Source of the DNA: Ailurus styani
Taxonomy: Eukaryota; Chordata; Mammalia; Carnivora; Ailuridae
Reading direction: 5' to 3'
Length of the DNA stretch: 64,000 nt
Assembly: GCA_002007465.1 (NCBI GenBank)
Contig: LNAC01000278.1
Coordinates: 1,154,333-1,218,332 of the forward strand
In this document: piece by piece, positions 19,803 through 31,709 of the stretch
Numbering within the stretch: position 1 is the first letter of the stretch
Layout of the letters: each line of letters starts with the position of its first letter
Translations under genes and position numbers: made by a program
Notes under the pieces: model-generated
Databases searched by the model: none
What the model was told of the DNA's origin: nothing
The model's input: the letters and a program-made list of their open reading frames with translations, nothing else

Positions 19803-19892
19803 TGTGTGTAATAGAGTTGGCAGAAAACAGTTGCACCGCCCTGGACCTTAAATCCGGATTCAAATTCTATTTCTGCTCCTTACTAGATAGGA
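19803..19892 (+). mobile_element. MIR SINE, left half
   Basis: TGGACCTTAAATCCGGATTC, AAATTCTATTTCTGCTCC and TTACTAGATAGGAGACATTGG correspond to the first half of MIR. The second half resumes near 20406, so the element was split by the LTR between. Confidence 0.7.
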
Positions 19893-20405
19893 GACATTGG
19901 GGTTCAGAGCATGCCACCCCCAAATACAGTACCTTTTGGTACCAGATACAACAGCAAATACCAGAGCATCTTGAAGAGTTGAAGCTAAAGGAGTTTGAGA
20001 AAGTGGCAGAAGTGGGAAAGTCTCTGTGACTTTCTCCTCCCTTTCTCCTGTGAAGCAGGTCATAAAAACCCTTGTGTGAGAGGTGGTGTCCCTACACCCA
20101 GAGGAAAGGAACATCCTTATCTCCAAGGTGGAGGGACACCAAGAAAAACCCCGACAAACAGGCCTTGCTAAATTTCCCCCAATTTACTATACTTACCCTG
20201 TCTTACTGTATTTCTCCATGACAGTCTGTTCTTCATCAGATCTGGCACAAAAATCTCTCAGCTTGAGCGGTTTCTTCAGGTTCTCAGTGCCTTATGAAGG
20301 CCCTCACATCACATCAAACTTACGTTAAATAAAGTTGTCTGCTTTTCTCCTCTGAATCTGACTTAATTTAATTTCAGCCAGGGAAAACATATTTTCCCTC
20401 CTCTG
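19893..20405 (+). mobile_element. LTR-like insertion (ERV, family not assigned)
   Basis: About 500 bp lying inside a MIR. It has a purine-rich GAGAAAGTGGCAGAAGTGGG segment and a polyadenylation signal in GTTAAATAAAGTTGTCTGC, followed by CTCCTCTGAATCTGAC. This is the layout of an ERVL-type solo LTR (U3, AATAAA, short R-U5). No gag or pol sequence adjoins it. Exact termini and target duplication are unclear. Confidence 0.5.
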
Positions 20406-20530
20406 TAGTCTCTCTGAGCCTCAGTTTCCAAATCTACAAAACAGGGTTAATAATTCTGGCTCTGAAAGGATCACAGGGCTGTTGTGTCTCTTGACCAAAT
20501 GTAGTTACGAATGGTTTGAAACTTATTTTT
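20406..20530 (+). mobile_element. MIR SINE, right half
   Basis: TAGTCTCTCTGAGCCTCAGTTTCC, ATCTACAAAACAGGGTTAATAA and GGATCACAGGGCTGTTGTG continue the MIR interrupted at 19892. Confidence 0.75.
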
Positions 20531-21049
20531 TTTGAAAATTGGGTCTGCAAGTTGTTACTGATTATTTAAAATAACAGAGACAGTAAAACAGAATAATAAA
20601 ATAAGAAAACTCCTCAATGAAAGGCCCTTAAGTTTCAGAAAGAGTTGGCTTTTCAAGGCAGTGGACCTTCTGGCTCCCCAGCTTCCTCAGGCAGAAGCAA
20701 GCTCTTCTCCTGAGCCAGCTTGAGTCTCACCTAAGATGGTCACTGTGGTATCAGGAACTCTCAGTCCCCCAATGGTGATGGTCTGTTACAATTTACTCAG
20801 CTCTCTCTTTTGCTAAGAAGCATGCGATACTGTGATTTATGATAAGAAGTATATATTTTGGTCTTCTTCCACACTTTCTGGCTCACGGCTCCCAAATCTC
20901 TTGTCATTGCCTAACTGATTAGAACAATAGCTGCGTCTTTTGTTAAAATACTTGGCTTTTGTTCCCAGTTCTTGTAAGGAGCTTCAGAGTGCTAAATGTG
21001 AAAAATGCATCTCTTCTGTTATTCATAATAAACCCCTCTTAACCACTTC
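20531..21049. other. Unique non-coding sequence
   Basis: No repeat or gene recognised. Flanks the first of two related LTR-like copies. Confidence 0.4.
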
Positions 21050-21590
21050 TGAGTTACGTTAATGGAGTGACTTGGAAAGCCCCTAGGTCACCACTGGATG
21101 GGGACTGGTTGCCAAGAGGATCAATCATGATTAGAGGGTTGGGACTTTGAGTCTCCACCCCCACTCCTCCCCCACTTGTGGGAAGGGGAGAGAGGCTGGA
21201 GGTTGAATTAATCACTAATGGCTAATGATTTAATCAGTCATGCCTATGGAATGAAGCCTCCATAAACACCCCAGAGGAGAGAGTTTGGAGAGCTTCCAGG
21301 TTGGTGAACGTCCAGAGGATGGTGAACTAGGAGGATGGCGCGTTGGGAGAGAGCATGAAAACTCTGTCCCCCTTCCCATATAACTTTGTCCTGTGCATCT
21401 CTTCCACCTGGCTTTCCTGAGTTCTATCCTTGTATAATAAATTGGCAAAATAGTAAGTAAAATATTTTCCTGATTTCTGGGAGCTTATTAGCAAATGATT
21501 GAGCCCAAGGAGAGGGCTGTGGGAAGTTCTGATTTATAGCCGGCTTGTCAGAAGCACAGTGTGAGATAATAGAAAAAAATATAGATTGGT
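21050..21590 (+). mobile_element. LTR-like repeat, copy A
   Basis: CAATCATGATTAGAGGGTTGG, TCATGCCTATGGAATGAAGCC, CTCCATAAACACCCC, GGAGAGCTTCCAGGTTGGTG, a TATAATAAATTGGC polyadenylation-type signal and TTTATAGCCGGCTTGTCAGAAGC are shared with copy B downstream and with a widespread mammalian LTR-like repeat whose name I am not sure of. Confidence 0.6.
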
Positions 21591-21769
21591 TTCTGCCATG
21601 AGGTCCTGGCACAGAGCTCGTGAAACATTTGTAATTTCCTCCTAAGTGCTAAGAGCTCTAGGAGCATTTTTTTTTTCTAATATTTGGTCTCTAACCCAGG
21701 TCCTGACTGACCTAGAGCTCCTAAATTCCATGGAATTCCCTCAGGAATAGGAGTGTCTTCCGTTCTTAG
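21591..21769. other. Spacer between the two LTR-like copies
   Basis: Only about 170-180 bp, too short to be a proviral interior. Contains GAGCTCTAGG (near 21651) and its reverse complement CCTAGAGCTC (near 21711). Confidence 0.45.
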
Positions 21770-22460
21770 GAGGTGACTCTGAGTGGGCTCCTGGGTGGGG
21801 GCTGGTCACCAGAAGGACCACGCCATGATTGAAACTTGGGATTTTCAGCCCCACGTGCCACCTCCACCCTACTCTCCACAGAGAAGAGAGAGGGGCTGCA
21901 ATAGTTAGTGTCTGATCATGCCTACATGATGAAGCCCCTATAAACATCCCCAAAGTACAGGGTTTGGAGGGCTTCTGGATTGCTGAAGAGTTGGAGGTGT
22001 TGGAGGAGTGGTGAGCTTGGAGGAGGCATGGAAGCTCCTCACTGCTTCCCACGTACCTTGCCCTACCCATGTCTTCCACCTGGGTGTTCATCTGTATCTT
22101 TTATCCTGTCCTTTTATAATAAACCATTAGATTATAACTAAACTCTTCTGAGTTCTGAGAACCAGTCTAGCAAATTGACTGAACCCGAGAGGAGAATCAT
22201 GGTAACTTCTGATTTAGAGCCTATTGGTCAGAAGATCAGCTCAGCTCAGAACCTGGACTTGCGACTGACGTGAAGGGGCTGAGCCCTTGACCTGAGGGAT
22301 CTGATGTTATCTCCAGGCAAATAGTGTCAAAACTGAGTTAAATCGTAGGACACCCAGCTTGTGTCTGAGACTTTCTTGCTGGGGGAAACCCACACGTGTT
22401 TGGTGACCAGAAGTGAAGTGCTCTGAGAGTCACAGTGAAGGAGCGAGGTTGGAGTGCTGA
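21770..22460 (+). mobile_element. LTR-like repeat, copy B
   Basis: Same family and orientation as copy A: CATGCCTACATGATGAAGCC, CTATAAACATCCCC, GGAGGGCTTCTGGATTGCTG, TTTTATAATAAACC and TTTAGAGCCTATTGGTCAG. It extends further 3' to TTTGGTGACCAGAAGTG, which resembles the LTR/primer-binding-site boundary of an endogenous retrovirus. No viral gene follows. Confidence 0.6.
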
Positions 22461-23614
22461 CTGGAGCAGCACAGGTTTTCTCTTCCACAAAAAAAGCCTC
22501 TTTCCTGGGGTCAGGCTAAGGATGGGGAGAGCATAACTGTTACAGGGAGGCTGGATCTGAAAGCCCCCAACTGTGATTTTTCTGAAAGCAAATAGTCCCA
22601 GTCAGATGTGCCTCAGGCATGGAGGAAGGAGTCTGATGAAGGTCTGTGGCTGAGTAAGTGGGGGGAATGGCAGCATGGAGGGGCTGTCAGCTGGCCAGTA
22701 CAGCAGCCGATGGCAGACAGGAAGCTCTCCTTCAGCTAGACCCCTGGCTTTGGCTGTCCTTCTCCCACGACCCTGGCCCAGAGCTCTTCTTACTTACATG
22801 AAGTTGAATTCAAAGCAGAGCTGGAGAGTTCCTCCCTGTCTGACCAGGACTCCTGTGTCAAAAGCTAGATACTCTAAGCCTACAAATTGTGTGTGTGTGT
22901 GACCTCCCAAACCAGCACCTTGCTTAGATTTTGTCCTTCGGAAAGACCTACACTTCACTGAATCCTGAAAACCCTTCATGGTTTGTCCATATCGGTCCCC
23001 TTGAATATGAAGCAGATTTCTTGCAAAATGAAATAGTTTCTCAGGATGTTTGCCTATCCAATGCACATTGTCAAAACCTAGCACTGTTTGGTCGGCCAGA
23101 GCCAAGGGGCTGCCATATTAAACACCATACCCTGGTGTGCTTCTGCGGAAGGTCTGCCTTAGCCATATCTGGCACACAGCCTCCTTTTTCTCTCTCTCCC
23201 CTCTCCCTCCCTCCCTCCCCAAGGCTCTCCTCCAGCCATAGAAAATGGCCTGGCATGGGCTATTGACCCGGGGTCATGTATCATCTGTCCAGGGACCTCT
23301 GACATGACCTGGCTCAACATGATGAGCTCATGCAGGAATTTGAATGGAAAACATCAAGAGGATGAGTTAGCACCAGGAGCTGAACAGCAATGAGACACGT
23401 TTAGAAGTGGATGAATGCAGGACCATGCGGGGCCCATGGTCACTGTGTGCAAAGTGAAGCATGAGTAGGAGTGAGACCCTAAGCACCAGTCAGGGGGAGA
23501 AATAAGACTGAACAGTGAGAGAGAACACAGTACAAGGTGGAAGAGCAGAAAAAGAATAGCTGAGAATATTTCCTAAATATTCTGTTTCTTTTCCTGGGTT
23601 TCTGTGCACTCCTT
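22461..23614. other. Unique non-coding sequence
   Basis: About 1.15 kb without a supported gene. Minor simple repeats are (GT)n near 22889-22903 and a CT-rich tract near 23187-23219. Confidence 0.45.
23187..23219 (+). repeat. CT-rich low-complexity tract
   Basis: CTCTCTCTCCCCTCTCCCTC followed by CCTCCCTCCC; short polypyrimidine stretch. Confidence 0.85.
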
Positions 23615-23628
23615 TAATAAACCTCGCT

Positions 23629-23817
23629 TTTTTTTTTTTAAGATTATTTATTTATTTATTTGAGAGAGAGCACACAAGCAGGGGGGAGGAGCAGAGGGAG
23701 AGGGAGAAGCAGATTCCCCGCTGAGCAGGGAGCCCAGCGTAGGCCTCAATCCAGGACCCTGAGCTCATGACGGAGCCAAAGGCAGATGCTTAACAAACTG
23801 AGCCACCCAGGCACACT
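23629..23817 (-). mobile_element. CAN-SINE, older subtype
   Basis: Inverted copy with TTATTTATTTATTTGAGAG tail, CACACAAGCAGGGGGGAGG (older module) and head GAGCCACCCAGGCACAC. A diverged TSD is suggested by AATAAACCTCGCT on the left and GATAACCTCCCT on the right. Confidence 0.93.
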
Positions 23818-23829
23818 GATAACCTCCCT

Positions 23830-25655
23830 TCTTTTGATTCGACCTGAATAAATATCTATTTCAGAGGAGATGTACACACTGCTCCCTTCCTTCCACCCAG
23901 TTGACCAGGGCAGGTGTAGGGGAATCTCAGGTTATTCTTGTTATGGATTCTTGGTGCTGCTAGGGCTTGGTAACTCATCAGTGACCCTACAAACCTTCCA
24001 GGCCGAGTACTGATATGTCTCTAAATAATTGCACCTTGTTCTTCTCATTTCTGGTTCCCTTAGTAGTTTGTAGACTAGGCCCTCCTTCTGGGTGAGAAGG
24101 GCTTAGGGGGAATAGAAGTCATTGATTCTCATGGCTTTTTCTTGCTCTGATTTGTAGGGACGGGGAGGAGAAATTCCTCCAGAAGGCATTTTGCATTTCT
24201 GTACTGCAGAAGAAGAAACTAGAAAAGGTCCATCTGCTTGCAACACTGACTATTCTCTGGTTTTGTGTTATCAGGCTGCTGGGCATTAAAAGAAAAAAGG
24301 CCCAAGCAGCGGTACTGAATCTTAGGGCACTTCTAGCTCAGCTGGTGCTGGCTGATCCGACGGGATGATCCTCGGTAGGATGGTACAAACTCCATCCCTG
24401 CACGTGAACAACAGAGGCCGCCACGTCACTGGGGGGCAGAGCTCCTGGGACTTGAACAGGGTCCCCCAGTGGGCTTGTTGCCTGTCTATCCCGAAAGCAG
24501 GATTTTATTGCACAAATGGATGTTACATGGCTTTTTTGCACTTGGAAGCTCACTGAAAGTTGATTTATTCAGTTGATTGCTCTGACAAAGAGTTTTCTCG
24601 CTGTACACTGCTTTGTGAGATGAATTTAAAATGAGCCAGGCTGACCTGAATGGCTGTGTGCTTCTTTCATTGTCTTCTGCCTTGAGAAGCGTTTGAAGCT
24701 GGTACTCACCGAGGAAATCATGTTTTCTTCGAACATTCATTCCTTTCAGCCTTATGGAAAATCGGACTGTTAAGGCCTCACTGCTTGGTGCTTTCAGCCT
24801 GCAAAAGCAATTGTAATCGGGGTGGAAGGCTGAAGGAATCAACGTGGAGGGGCTCAGACAGCTTTGGGAGGCCTGCTGACTGGGGAACAGTTCAGAAGGT
24901 TCTAACTCCAGGGCCACTGCAGGTGCCATCCTAATTTGAGGGGCTCTGACTCATCCCTCTCTCTCCCCCACCCCCTTCTGAGAGGCTCAGGAACCCAGTT
25001 CTGTCCTGGGGGCAGCACATGGCTGGGACTTAGAAAGGCTTAAAAAGAAAAAGAGTCCCATGCTTTCCCTGCCAAGCACGAAACAGAGGCCTGTTTATGC
25101 AGCTTCTCTTTGGTCATCCTGCCTCTGTTCCGGAATAATTTGCCCCACAAAGAGTACTCAGGGGCCCCAAGTTGTAGCTCCTGCCCCCCCCCATAGCAGT
25201 TCTTTTATCCCGGGTGATTTCCATCTGAGGAGCATCCCCAGTTTACCTCAGAAGAAAACCTCTTTCGGGAAGAAGTGTCCACACTACCCTCAAAAACAAT
25301 AGTTCTGCTGAGCATGGTGGCCTTCCTACCCTCGTGGGAAGGGGGATGGTCCCAGAGATGAATTAGCACTGTCACTAAGCAACCATCTCCAACCCCAGCC
25401 CCGGAGGAGCCAGATGAGAGAGAACCAGGCCACTTATTCCCTAGTCTCTGCTCAGTACCAGTCACCACTTCGTCTGAACAGACTGAATGTAGACCGATGT
25501 CCTTGGGCTTGCGCGGGTGGCGATGCTGGCTCTCAGGACAGAGTGACAGAACAGCCTTGGCCTTGAGGCGGGCCAGGATACTTCCCGCAGCCCCAGTGAG
25601 GGGTCCAAGGCAGCAAGGCCATGCCAGGGACCCCCCCACTCCCCGCCGTCCCACG
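23830..25655. other. Unique non-coding sequence
   Basis: About 1.8 kb. Frames of 124-149 codons on the minus strand (24486-24929, 25205-25654, 25462-25836) overlap one another in different phases and have no recognisable domain. Not called as genes. Confidence 0.45.
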
Positions 25656-25659
25656 GTTC

Positions 25660-25815
25660 AGTGCGGTTTTGTATACCTGATCTCATGGAAGCCACACACC
25701 CCTGGAAAGTGTCAGTTATGCTCCGCAGATGGGCGTGAAGCTCAGAGAGGTGCAGTGACTGGGCTAAGGTCACACAGGAAACGAGCAGCTCTGCTCTAAA
25801 GCGCTGCGTCCCCTC
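25660..25815 (-). mobile_element. MIR SINE
   Basis: CTGATCTCATGGAAGCC, TGAAGCTCAGAGAGGTGCAG, TGACTGGGCTAAGGTCACAC and AGGAAACGAGCAG are the MIR core seen in reverse. Confidence 0.78.
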
Positions 25816-26659
25816 CACGCCTGCGGCAGCTGCCAAACTTCTGCCGGCTGGTGACGTGGGTACCGGTGTTTATTAATAGTCTAAATATTTGCAGATGAAT
25901 AAGTCCCGTGGAGCTGCTCACCAGCCAGTCATGATGGGATTTCTTTCCGGCCACAGCAGCTTACCGTTTATGCACACAATTATGCTCACCTGCTGTTTGG
26001 GGAGAGGCCCGGTCTCCCCGGCTTCACACGGGGGATGAAGTCAGGTCTTCGTGGTGGGTGAGGAAAGCCACCCTCTTGCTTCCCCCGTACGCCCCTTCCC
26101 CAGTCTGCTGGGCGACAGCAACCCCCAGACCCCGCAGCTCAAATGCACTACCCTTCCTCACCCTCCCAGACTCTTCTCAGCGAAGCCTCCGTGACTGCTC
26201 CCCTCCCTGTTCCCAGAGCGCCCTGGGTGATTCGGGGGGCACCGTGGGCCCGCACCCAGGTCCCCCAAACCAGAGGACATGGTGGCCCAGCTGCTGGAAG
26301 GCCTGCTGGGGGACAGCCTTCCGCTGCCCTGCTCCCCAGGGACTGCCCCAGCTGCCCAAGTCATGCCCCATTCCGGCAGCCCGAACCAAAGGGGAAGTGG
26401 AGGAGAATGTGACGTTCTCTCAGCCTCGCTGGGAGGCCTTTCTAGCACCAGGGCTCCCTGTGGGTGGCAGAGGGCATCACCAGGCCTATGTGGCAGTTGG
26501 GCCTCTCCACCTACCCATCCTGCGTCCTCCCCTGCCCTTCATAAGCTTAATTCCAAGGGCATCTGGCATGCTCAACTCTGCCCAGCGTCTGCTTCCTAGG
26601 GGGGCGGGGAGGGGGGCTCAACTGCCATGTTCTCCTCAGACCTTCTCCGTAGGTGACTG
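25816..26659. other. GC-rich unique sequence with long open frames
   Basis: The GC-rich composition leaves long stop-free stretches, including a 204-codon plus-strand frame at 26058-26672. That frame is proline/serine-rich, has overlapping competitors in other phases and no domain I know. Non-coding is the better reading. CpG is not dense enough for an island. Confidence 0.45.
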
Positions 26660-26782
26660 TCCTGCTCTTTAGACTCAGCTCCCTAAGGGCAGGAGCTGAA
26701 CCTTCTTTGTTTCCAAACTCTGAGCCCAGGTCCAGCAGACAGTAGGTCCTCAGGAGATGTTTGTGGAATGAATACATGAGTC
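26660..26782 (+). mobile_element. L2 LINE 3' end fragment
   Basis: CAGCTCCCTAAGGGCAGGAGC, CCAGCAGACAGTAGGTCCTC and TTTGTGGAATGAATACATGAG match the L2 terminus. Confidence 0.75.
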
Positions 26783-28462
26783 ATTTACAAGACACTGGAG
26801 ATGAGAGGAAATGAAAGGCAGGATGCCTGTGGAGAGGGCACCCCATTCAGCGCCTTTTGTTTACCATTGCCTTCCCAGAAGAGCCTGAGTTTCTTTGATC
26901 CTCCCCTCCCCACCCCACCCCGCCACTTCCCACAAGCAGCTCCCCTCTCCAACTGCGACTTGGCTGGACTCCTTCCTCTTCCCCCAAACTCCATCTTTCT
27001 GGATGTGGTCTGTCAGGAGCTACTGAAGAGGAGAAGCCAGGAGCAGAAGCTGTGTCAGCAGCCGAGCCAATGTGTGGCTGGAGGCCACTTATTCCAGAAT
27101 AACTTTGTGCTCTGCAGCTCTCTCCCCTTGTAGATGCTCTTTTTTTAGTTGATTCCTGTTTATTTTAACCTTTGTGCTTCTCATCAAATACCTGTTCCCG
27201 GTGAGGTAAACGTGTTGTTCACTCCCGACCAGGTCAGTCCCAGCGGTTATCAGGGGGTGGCTGGCCCAGGTGGAGGAAGGCCATGTCAAGTTGGGACAGA
27301 GTTAGCTATCAAAGGGAAGGACAGCGATTCCTTCCCAAACCACTCCTCTCCTCCTTCCTTAGAGGCAGTTCAGAAGCAGGGGTTCGCGTGTCCATCAGCC
27401 CCGCAGAGCAGAGAGGAAGGGCAGGCGCCTGCGGGGAAGTCTCTGATGAACTTCACGTGAAGGACCCCAGTGGGCTCTCCTCAGCTTCATGGCTCTCAAG
27501 TCATAACCCCTACTGACCTTGGGTTTATGATGTCACAGGCTTCAGTCTTATTGCCCAGGCTGCTTTTGCATAGCCTGGGCACAGCCACCAGCAGCCGGAG
27601 AGGCTCCTTGCTGGGCCTCCTTGAGGACGGGAAGGAAAGCGGCCCAAAGGAAAAATGGACGGAGAGTCTCGTCCCCTCAAGGAGGACTTGCTTCCTCCCC
27701 CGAGCAGGCCAGGCACATCCCTCATGACCTCTCAAGCCCCAGAGTGGCTCCCTCCGACGACGTGACACCAGAGACCCTCCTGAGGGAGGACAGGCCTCCG
27801 ATTTGTGGCCCCCAGCTGTGTTTGGGCAGACATCAACACATAAACAAGGGCTGTCTGCGCTGCCCGGCAGACACATAAAGCAATCAGAGCACACTTTTAT
27901 TTGTCATCCCTCAGCATTCCTTATGATCTGTTTACTCCTGCTGATCCTTCCCTGGCCCAGCGTGAGCACTCCAGCAGGCCCCCAGAATGGCGTTGCTTAT
28001 TTTCAGGGTAAGAGGCAATTCTGGAGTCATTTTAAGCTCCAAGTGCTGACTCCACCCGGCAATGAGCCTGTCTAGTCTCCAAGAGCAGTCAACATTGTGA
28101 ACCTGATAAGAGGCCACACCCTGTCTCCTTCCCCACTGGCCGCCTCGGGACTGGAAGCCAGCTGTGGGGAACTGGGTGGTGGCGTGGGGGGCTTCTCCGT
28201 CTCTCTGGGGCTGGCCCATGGTGGGGTGGCAGGGGGAGAAAAAGTCTCACCTCACAGATGGGATCGTCATAAATTGGCCTCACCTTTCAGGGCCAGCCAG
28301 TCATCTAAAGCTGCCTCTCCATCTCTTGAGATGCTTTCATGAACAATGTAGAGGAGCTGCCAGGCTCCCCTCCCTGATTGCCTTTGTCCCCCAAGTCAGG
28401 GCATTTCTGTTTCGAGGGGTTGACACTCCTCCTTCAGCTTTCGGCTGTTTACTTCCATCTTA
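26783..28462. other. GC-richer unique sequence
   Basis: About 1.7 kb with no recognised repeat. Several frames of 80-130 codons on both strands overlap and match nothing I know. An exon cannot be excluded by eye. Confidence 0.4.
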
Positions 28463-28665
28463 GGGGCCCCTGGGTGGCTCCATCGGTTAAGCGACTGACT
28501 CCTGATTTTGGCTCAGGCCGTGATCTCAGGATTGTGAGATCTAACCTCGAGTCAGACTCACGCTCAGTGGGGAGTTTGCTGGAGACTCTCTCCCTCTCCC
28601 TCTGCCCCTCCCCCTGCTCACTCTAAGCAATTAATTAATGTATTAACTAATCTTTTAAAAAAAGA
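28463..28665 (+). mobile_element. CAN-SINE, older subtype
   Basis: GGGGCCCCTGGGTGGCTCCATC head, TTTTGGCTCAGGCCGTGATC, CTCTCTCCCTCTCCCTCTGCC and a decayed TTAATTAATGTATTAAC-A(n) tail. No clean TSD found. Confidence 0.93.
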
Positions 28666-28744
28666 ATATTTTAAAAGAGCTTTCTTATTTAGCATTCTGA
28701 ATAATTCTACTGGATTGGTAGTTTTTATAAAAAGAAATCAAGGC

Positions 28745-29250
28745 TCAGAAATGTCTCAGATTGCCTTAGATTCAGATGCATGTGACAGAAAAAAACCGAA
28801 ATAATAATGACTTAAATATGATAGAGGTGTATTTCTCTCTCATCTGAAAGAAGTTTGAAGATAGACAACCTAGAACTGATAAGGTATTACATAGTGTTAG
28901 AACTCGAGCTTCTTCCATCCTGTTGGTCTGCCATCCTCAGCATTAGCTTCCACTCCGTGGTGCAAGTTGGCTGCTTAAGCTTTGGACAGCAGGAAGGAGG
29001 AAGGGCTGAAGAAGGGTGCACCCTCTTCCTTTAAAGACACTTTCTGGAAGTTGCACCCATACTACTTTCCCTTATATTTCATTGGCTAAAACTTAGTCAC
29101 ATGGTTAGAACTACCCACAAGGGAGATTAGGAAATGCAACCTTTATTCTAAGTAACCGTTAGAAATCAGAGCTTCTGTTACTGAGCAAGTAAAGAATGGA
29201 TATTGGGCTAAACAATGAGCAATGTCTGCTATGGATATTAAATAACTTGC
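28745..29250 (+). mobile_element. Ancient interspersed repeat, unclassified
   Basis: The order of AGCTTTGGACAGCAGGAAGG, TTTCATTGGCTAAAACTTAG, TCACATGGTTAGAACTACCC, AAGGGAGATTAGGAAATGC and AGAATGGATATTGGGCTAA is familiar from a common old mammalian repeat, but I cannot name it. Confidence 0.4.
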
Positions 29251-31700
29251 TCAGAGTTTTCCAGTTGAACTCTGTCTACAGAAGATTTTAGTGATACCTG
29301 AGGGAAGAAGCAGTAAGGACATGGGAATGGGTGAGGGTGGAAGTTTAGGATAAGGGAAATGGCTCTGCTGAAAGTTCAGTTGCTTTGCCAGGAGTCTGGT
29401 CAACTAGCTAGCCACCTGACTCTTCACTGCCACATGGCTCTGGTCATTGGACAGTGGTGCTAAAGCCAGCATGGCAGAGTAGAGAGGAAAAATGTTAAAG
29501 GCGGTGTTGGAAGGGCAGGAAGGGGTGAAGAGTAGAGCAATTTTCATTTCCCTCCAGTTCCCTCCCCCCTTGCTTCTCTTCAAGAATGGCGGACTCATGG
29601 TTCCATTCAAGCTTAGCTAGCATGTGGTGAGCTTTTACTCCATGGAAGATCCCAGTTGGCCCCTGGGGGGATTGTTGGGGAAAGTCATTGAAAAGATGTG
29701 ACTGCTGCTTGACCTGTGAGCTGGACATAGGCAATCTAAGGCTGGATAGCAGGAAGAAGAACTGGAATTTGAATTCTAATCTTTTGACTCCACATAACAA
29801 TCAAGTGAGATGAATGAAAGTGAACCTAAGCAAACCCAAATTTCTCCATGGTAGAGACCCCAGTGCCAACACCAGATGTGAGTACCACACTTTACAGTTT
29901 ACACAACACCCTCAGTCTCTTATCTGGGTAATGACCCGGGGCCACTAATGGTTCACAGAAGCATCACAACCACCAGACCCACTGAGGGCAGGGGCAAACA
30001 GCCAGCATGCTTCAGTAGCCTCAAGGGGCAATGCAGAACTCAGAATGACCTCACAGCTGGTTCCCATGCCAATGACCTTAAGTCAGCGAGGCGAATGGGA
30101 TCCGATCCTCATTGCTCTCTTGTTTCAGAAAGCAATGGGTACACCAGATATTTAAGGAAATCAAAAATGTTTTGCACAGATATTTAAGCAAGAGTAAATT
30201 TTCTAGAGCACTTAAAAGTTTTCAGTGAGGTGGAGAGTTTTTGACTCTGCCAGATGGAGCTGGCAGGTTCTAAGGGGAAGGGATCTCCCCAGAATTTCCT
30301 ACCATGAAGCTGGGTGCCCGGGACACCATGATGGATGAGCACTGGGGTTCAACAGTCTATGCTAATTCCCTTTCCTTTCCTCAGGACAGGAAGAACGGAA
30401 TGAGCTTCCAAAAGCCCTTGTAGAAGTTGCATTGATTTACCATTTCCATTCTTTTTGGCAGGGATTGGTAAATGTCTCAGGGCAGGGCTCTGTTACTATT
30501 TCAGCATGAGTAGCCCCTGAAGGGCTCCTGACACCTCTGGAGAGCAGCACATGGGCTGCATCAGCACTAAGTGGGTGCAGGCCATAATCCTCTGACCCTC
30601 ATCCCAGCCCCCATCTGGATTTATGGGCTCCCGCCACTGCACAGAGGGCCGGTGGAGGGGCCAGTGAGGCTCATCAGCTGGGTCCTCAGCCTCTGGCTGG
30701 AGCTGTTGTTACATAACCTGGGACTCTGCTCAAAGCCCCAGCTTCGTGAGATTCCCCCATTTTGCACAACCCTGCAACAGGAGCCATATCCTCATTGTGT
30801 AAGATCAAGTTTAACCACAGACCAACCAAACAGCCTGGGTCTTGCTAGACAAGGAAGCGAGGAGGGGCCTGACCCACTGAAGACTGCTTTCTTTTAATAC
30901 GGAGGGAGGTTTTTGGGGTTTTTTTGTTTGTTTGTGTTTTGGGTTTTTTTGGAGGATCAGGGGCCTCAGGATTTCAGATTAGGACACTGTGCAAGATTCT
31001 GTCTTGCAAGCTGTTAGGTCACTGTTCCAACATGTGATTAAAATGAACAACGGATTAAAATGCTGGTGTAATGCTATTATAAAAATTTTAGTTTGGACAC
31101 ATCCTCAGAAAAACTCAGGCTTCCGTTCCACAAAAATTGACAAAACAATTTATGGAGATAACTCACAGTTGTCTAGTGAATTGAATTAATCCACATAAAC
31201 CCTGGGGTAGGGCGAGATTTCTAAGAACTGAGTTGAGATAACAGGAGATGGTAGAAATAAACCTTTTTATCTTGAAGCTACAATAAAAGTAAACTCAATA
31301 AATTAAATAGGCTACAGGATTCATGGAATTGAGTCATAAGAAAAATAAACACAAAATCCTGTGGTTCAGGCTACATAATGATAAGCAATTCAGAGTCTGT
31401 TTCTTTAATAATAAGCTCTTTCCTGTTTAGACAAAGAGTCTGTCAAGGAACTGATGCAAATGTGTTTCTGCCCACTATTCTCTTATTTCCCCTTTCCTGC
31501 TAAAATTACTTGCTGCAGCAGTTGTAAGAATTAAATGAGATACTATGCTTCACTAAGCTTCATGCACAAGAAAAACTAGATAAACGTAGATAAATTGGGA
31601 TCTGAATAGTGCTTTTCTTCCTCTTTCTTCCTTCTCCTTTTTCCATTCTCCTCTGCTTTGTTAGTTCTTCCCCAGAACTGACTATGTGCCCATTCGGCCT
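29251..31700. other. Unique non-coding sequence
   Basis: About 2.4 kb with no recognised mobile element or gene. Frames at 30571-30897 and nearby lack domains. A short G/T-rich tract lies at 30906-30952. Confidence 0.45.
30906..30952 (+). repeat. T/G-rich low-complexity tract
   Basis: Runs of T interrupted by GGGG and GTTTGTTTG units. Confidence 0.85.
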
Positions 31701-31709
31701 TGCTTTCCA

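Noticed and set aside
21050..22460. A complete endogenous retrovirus with paired LTRs
   Set aside because: The spacer is about 180 bp and holds no gag, pol or env sequence, so the pair is not a provirus in its present form.
25816..27900. GC-rich block as a second CpG island
   Set aside because: GC content is raised, but CpG dinucleotides are sparse compared with 6545-7385.
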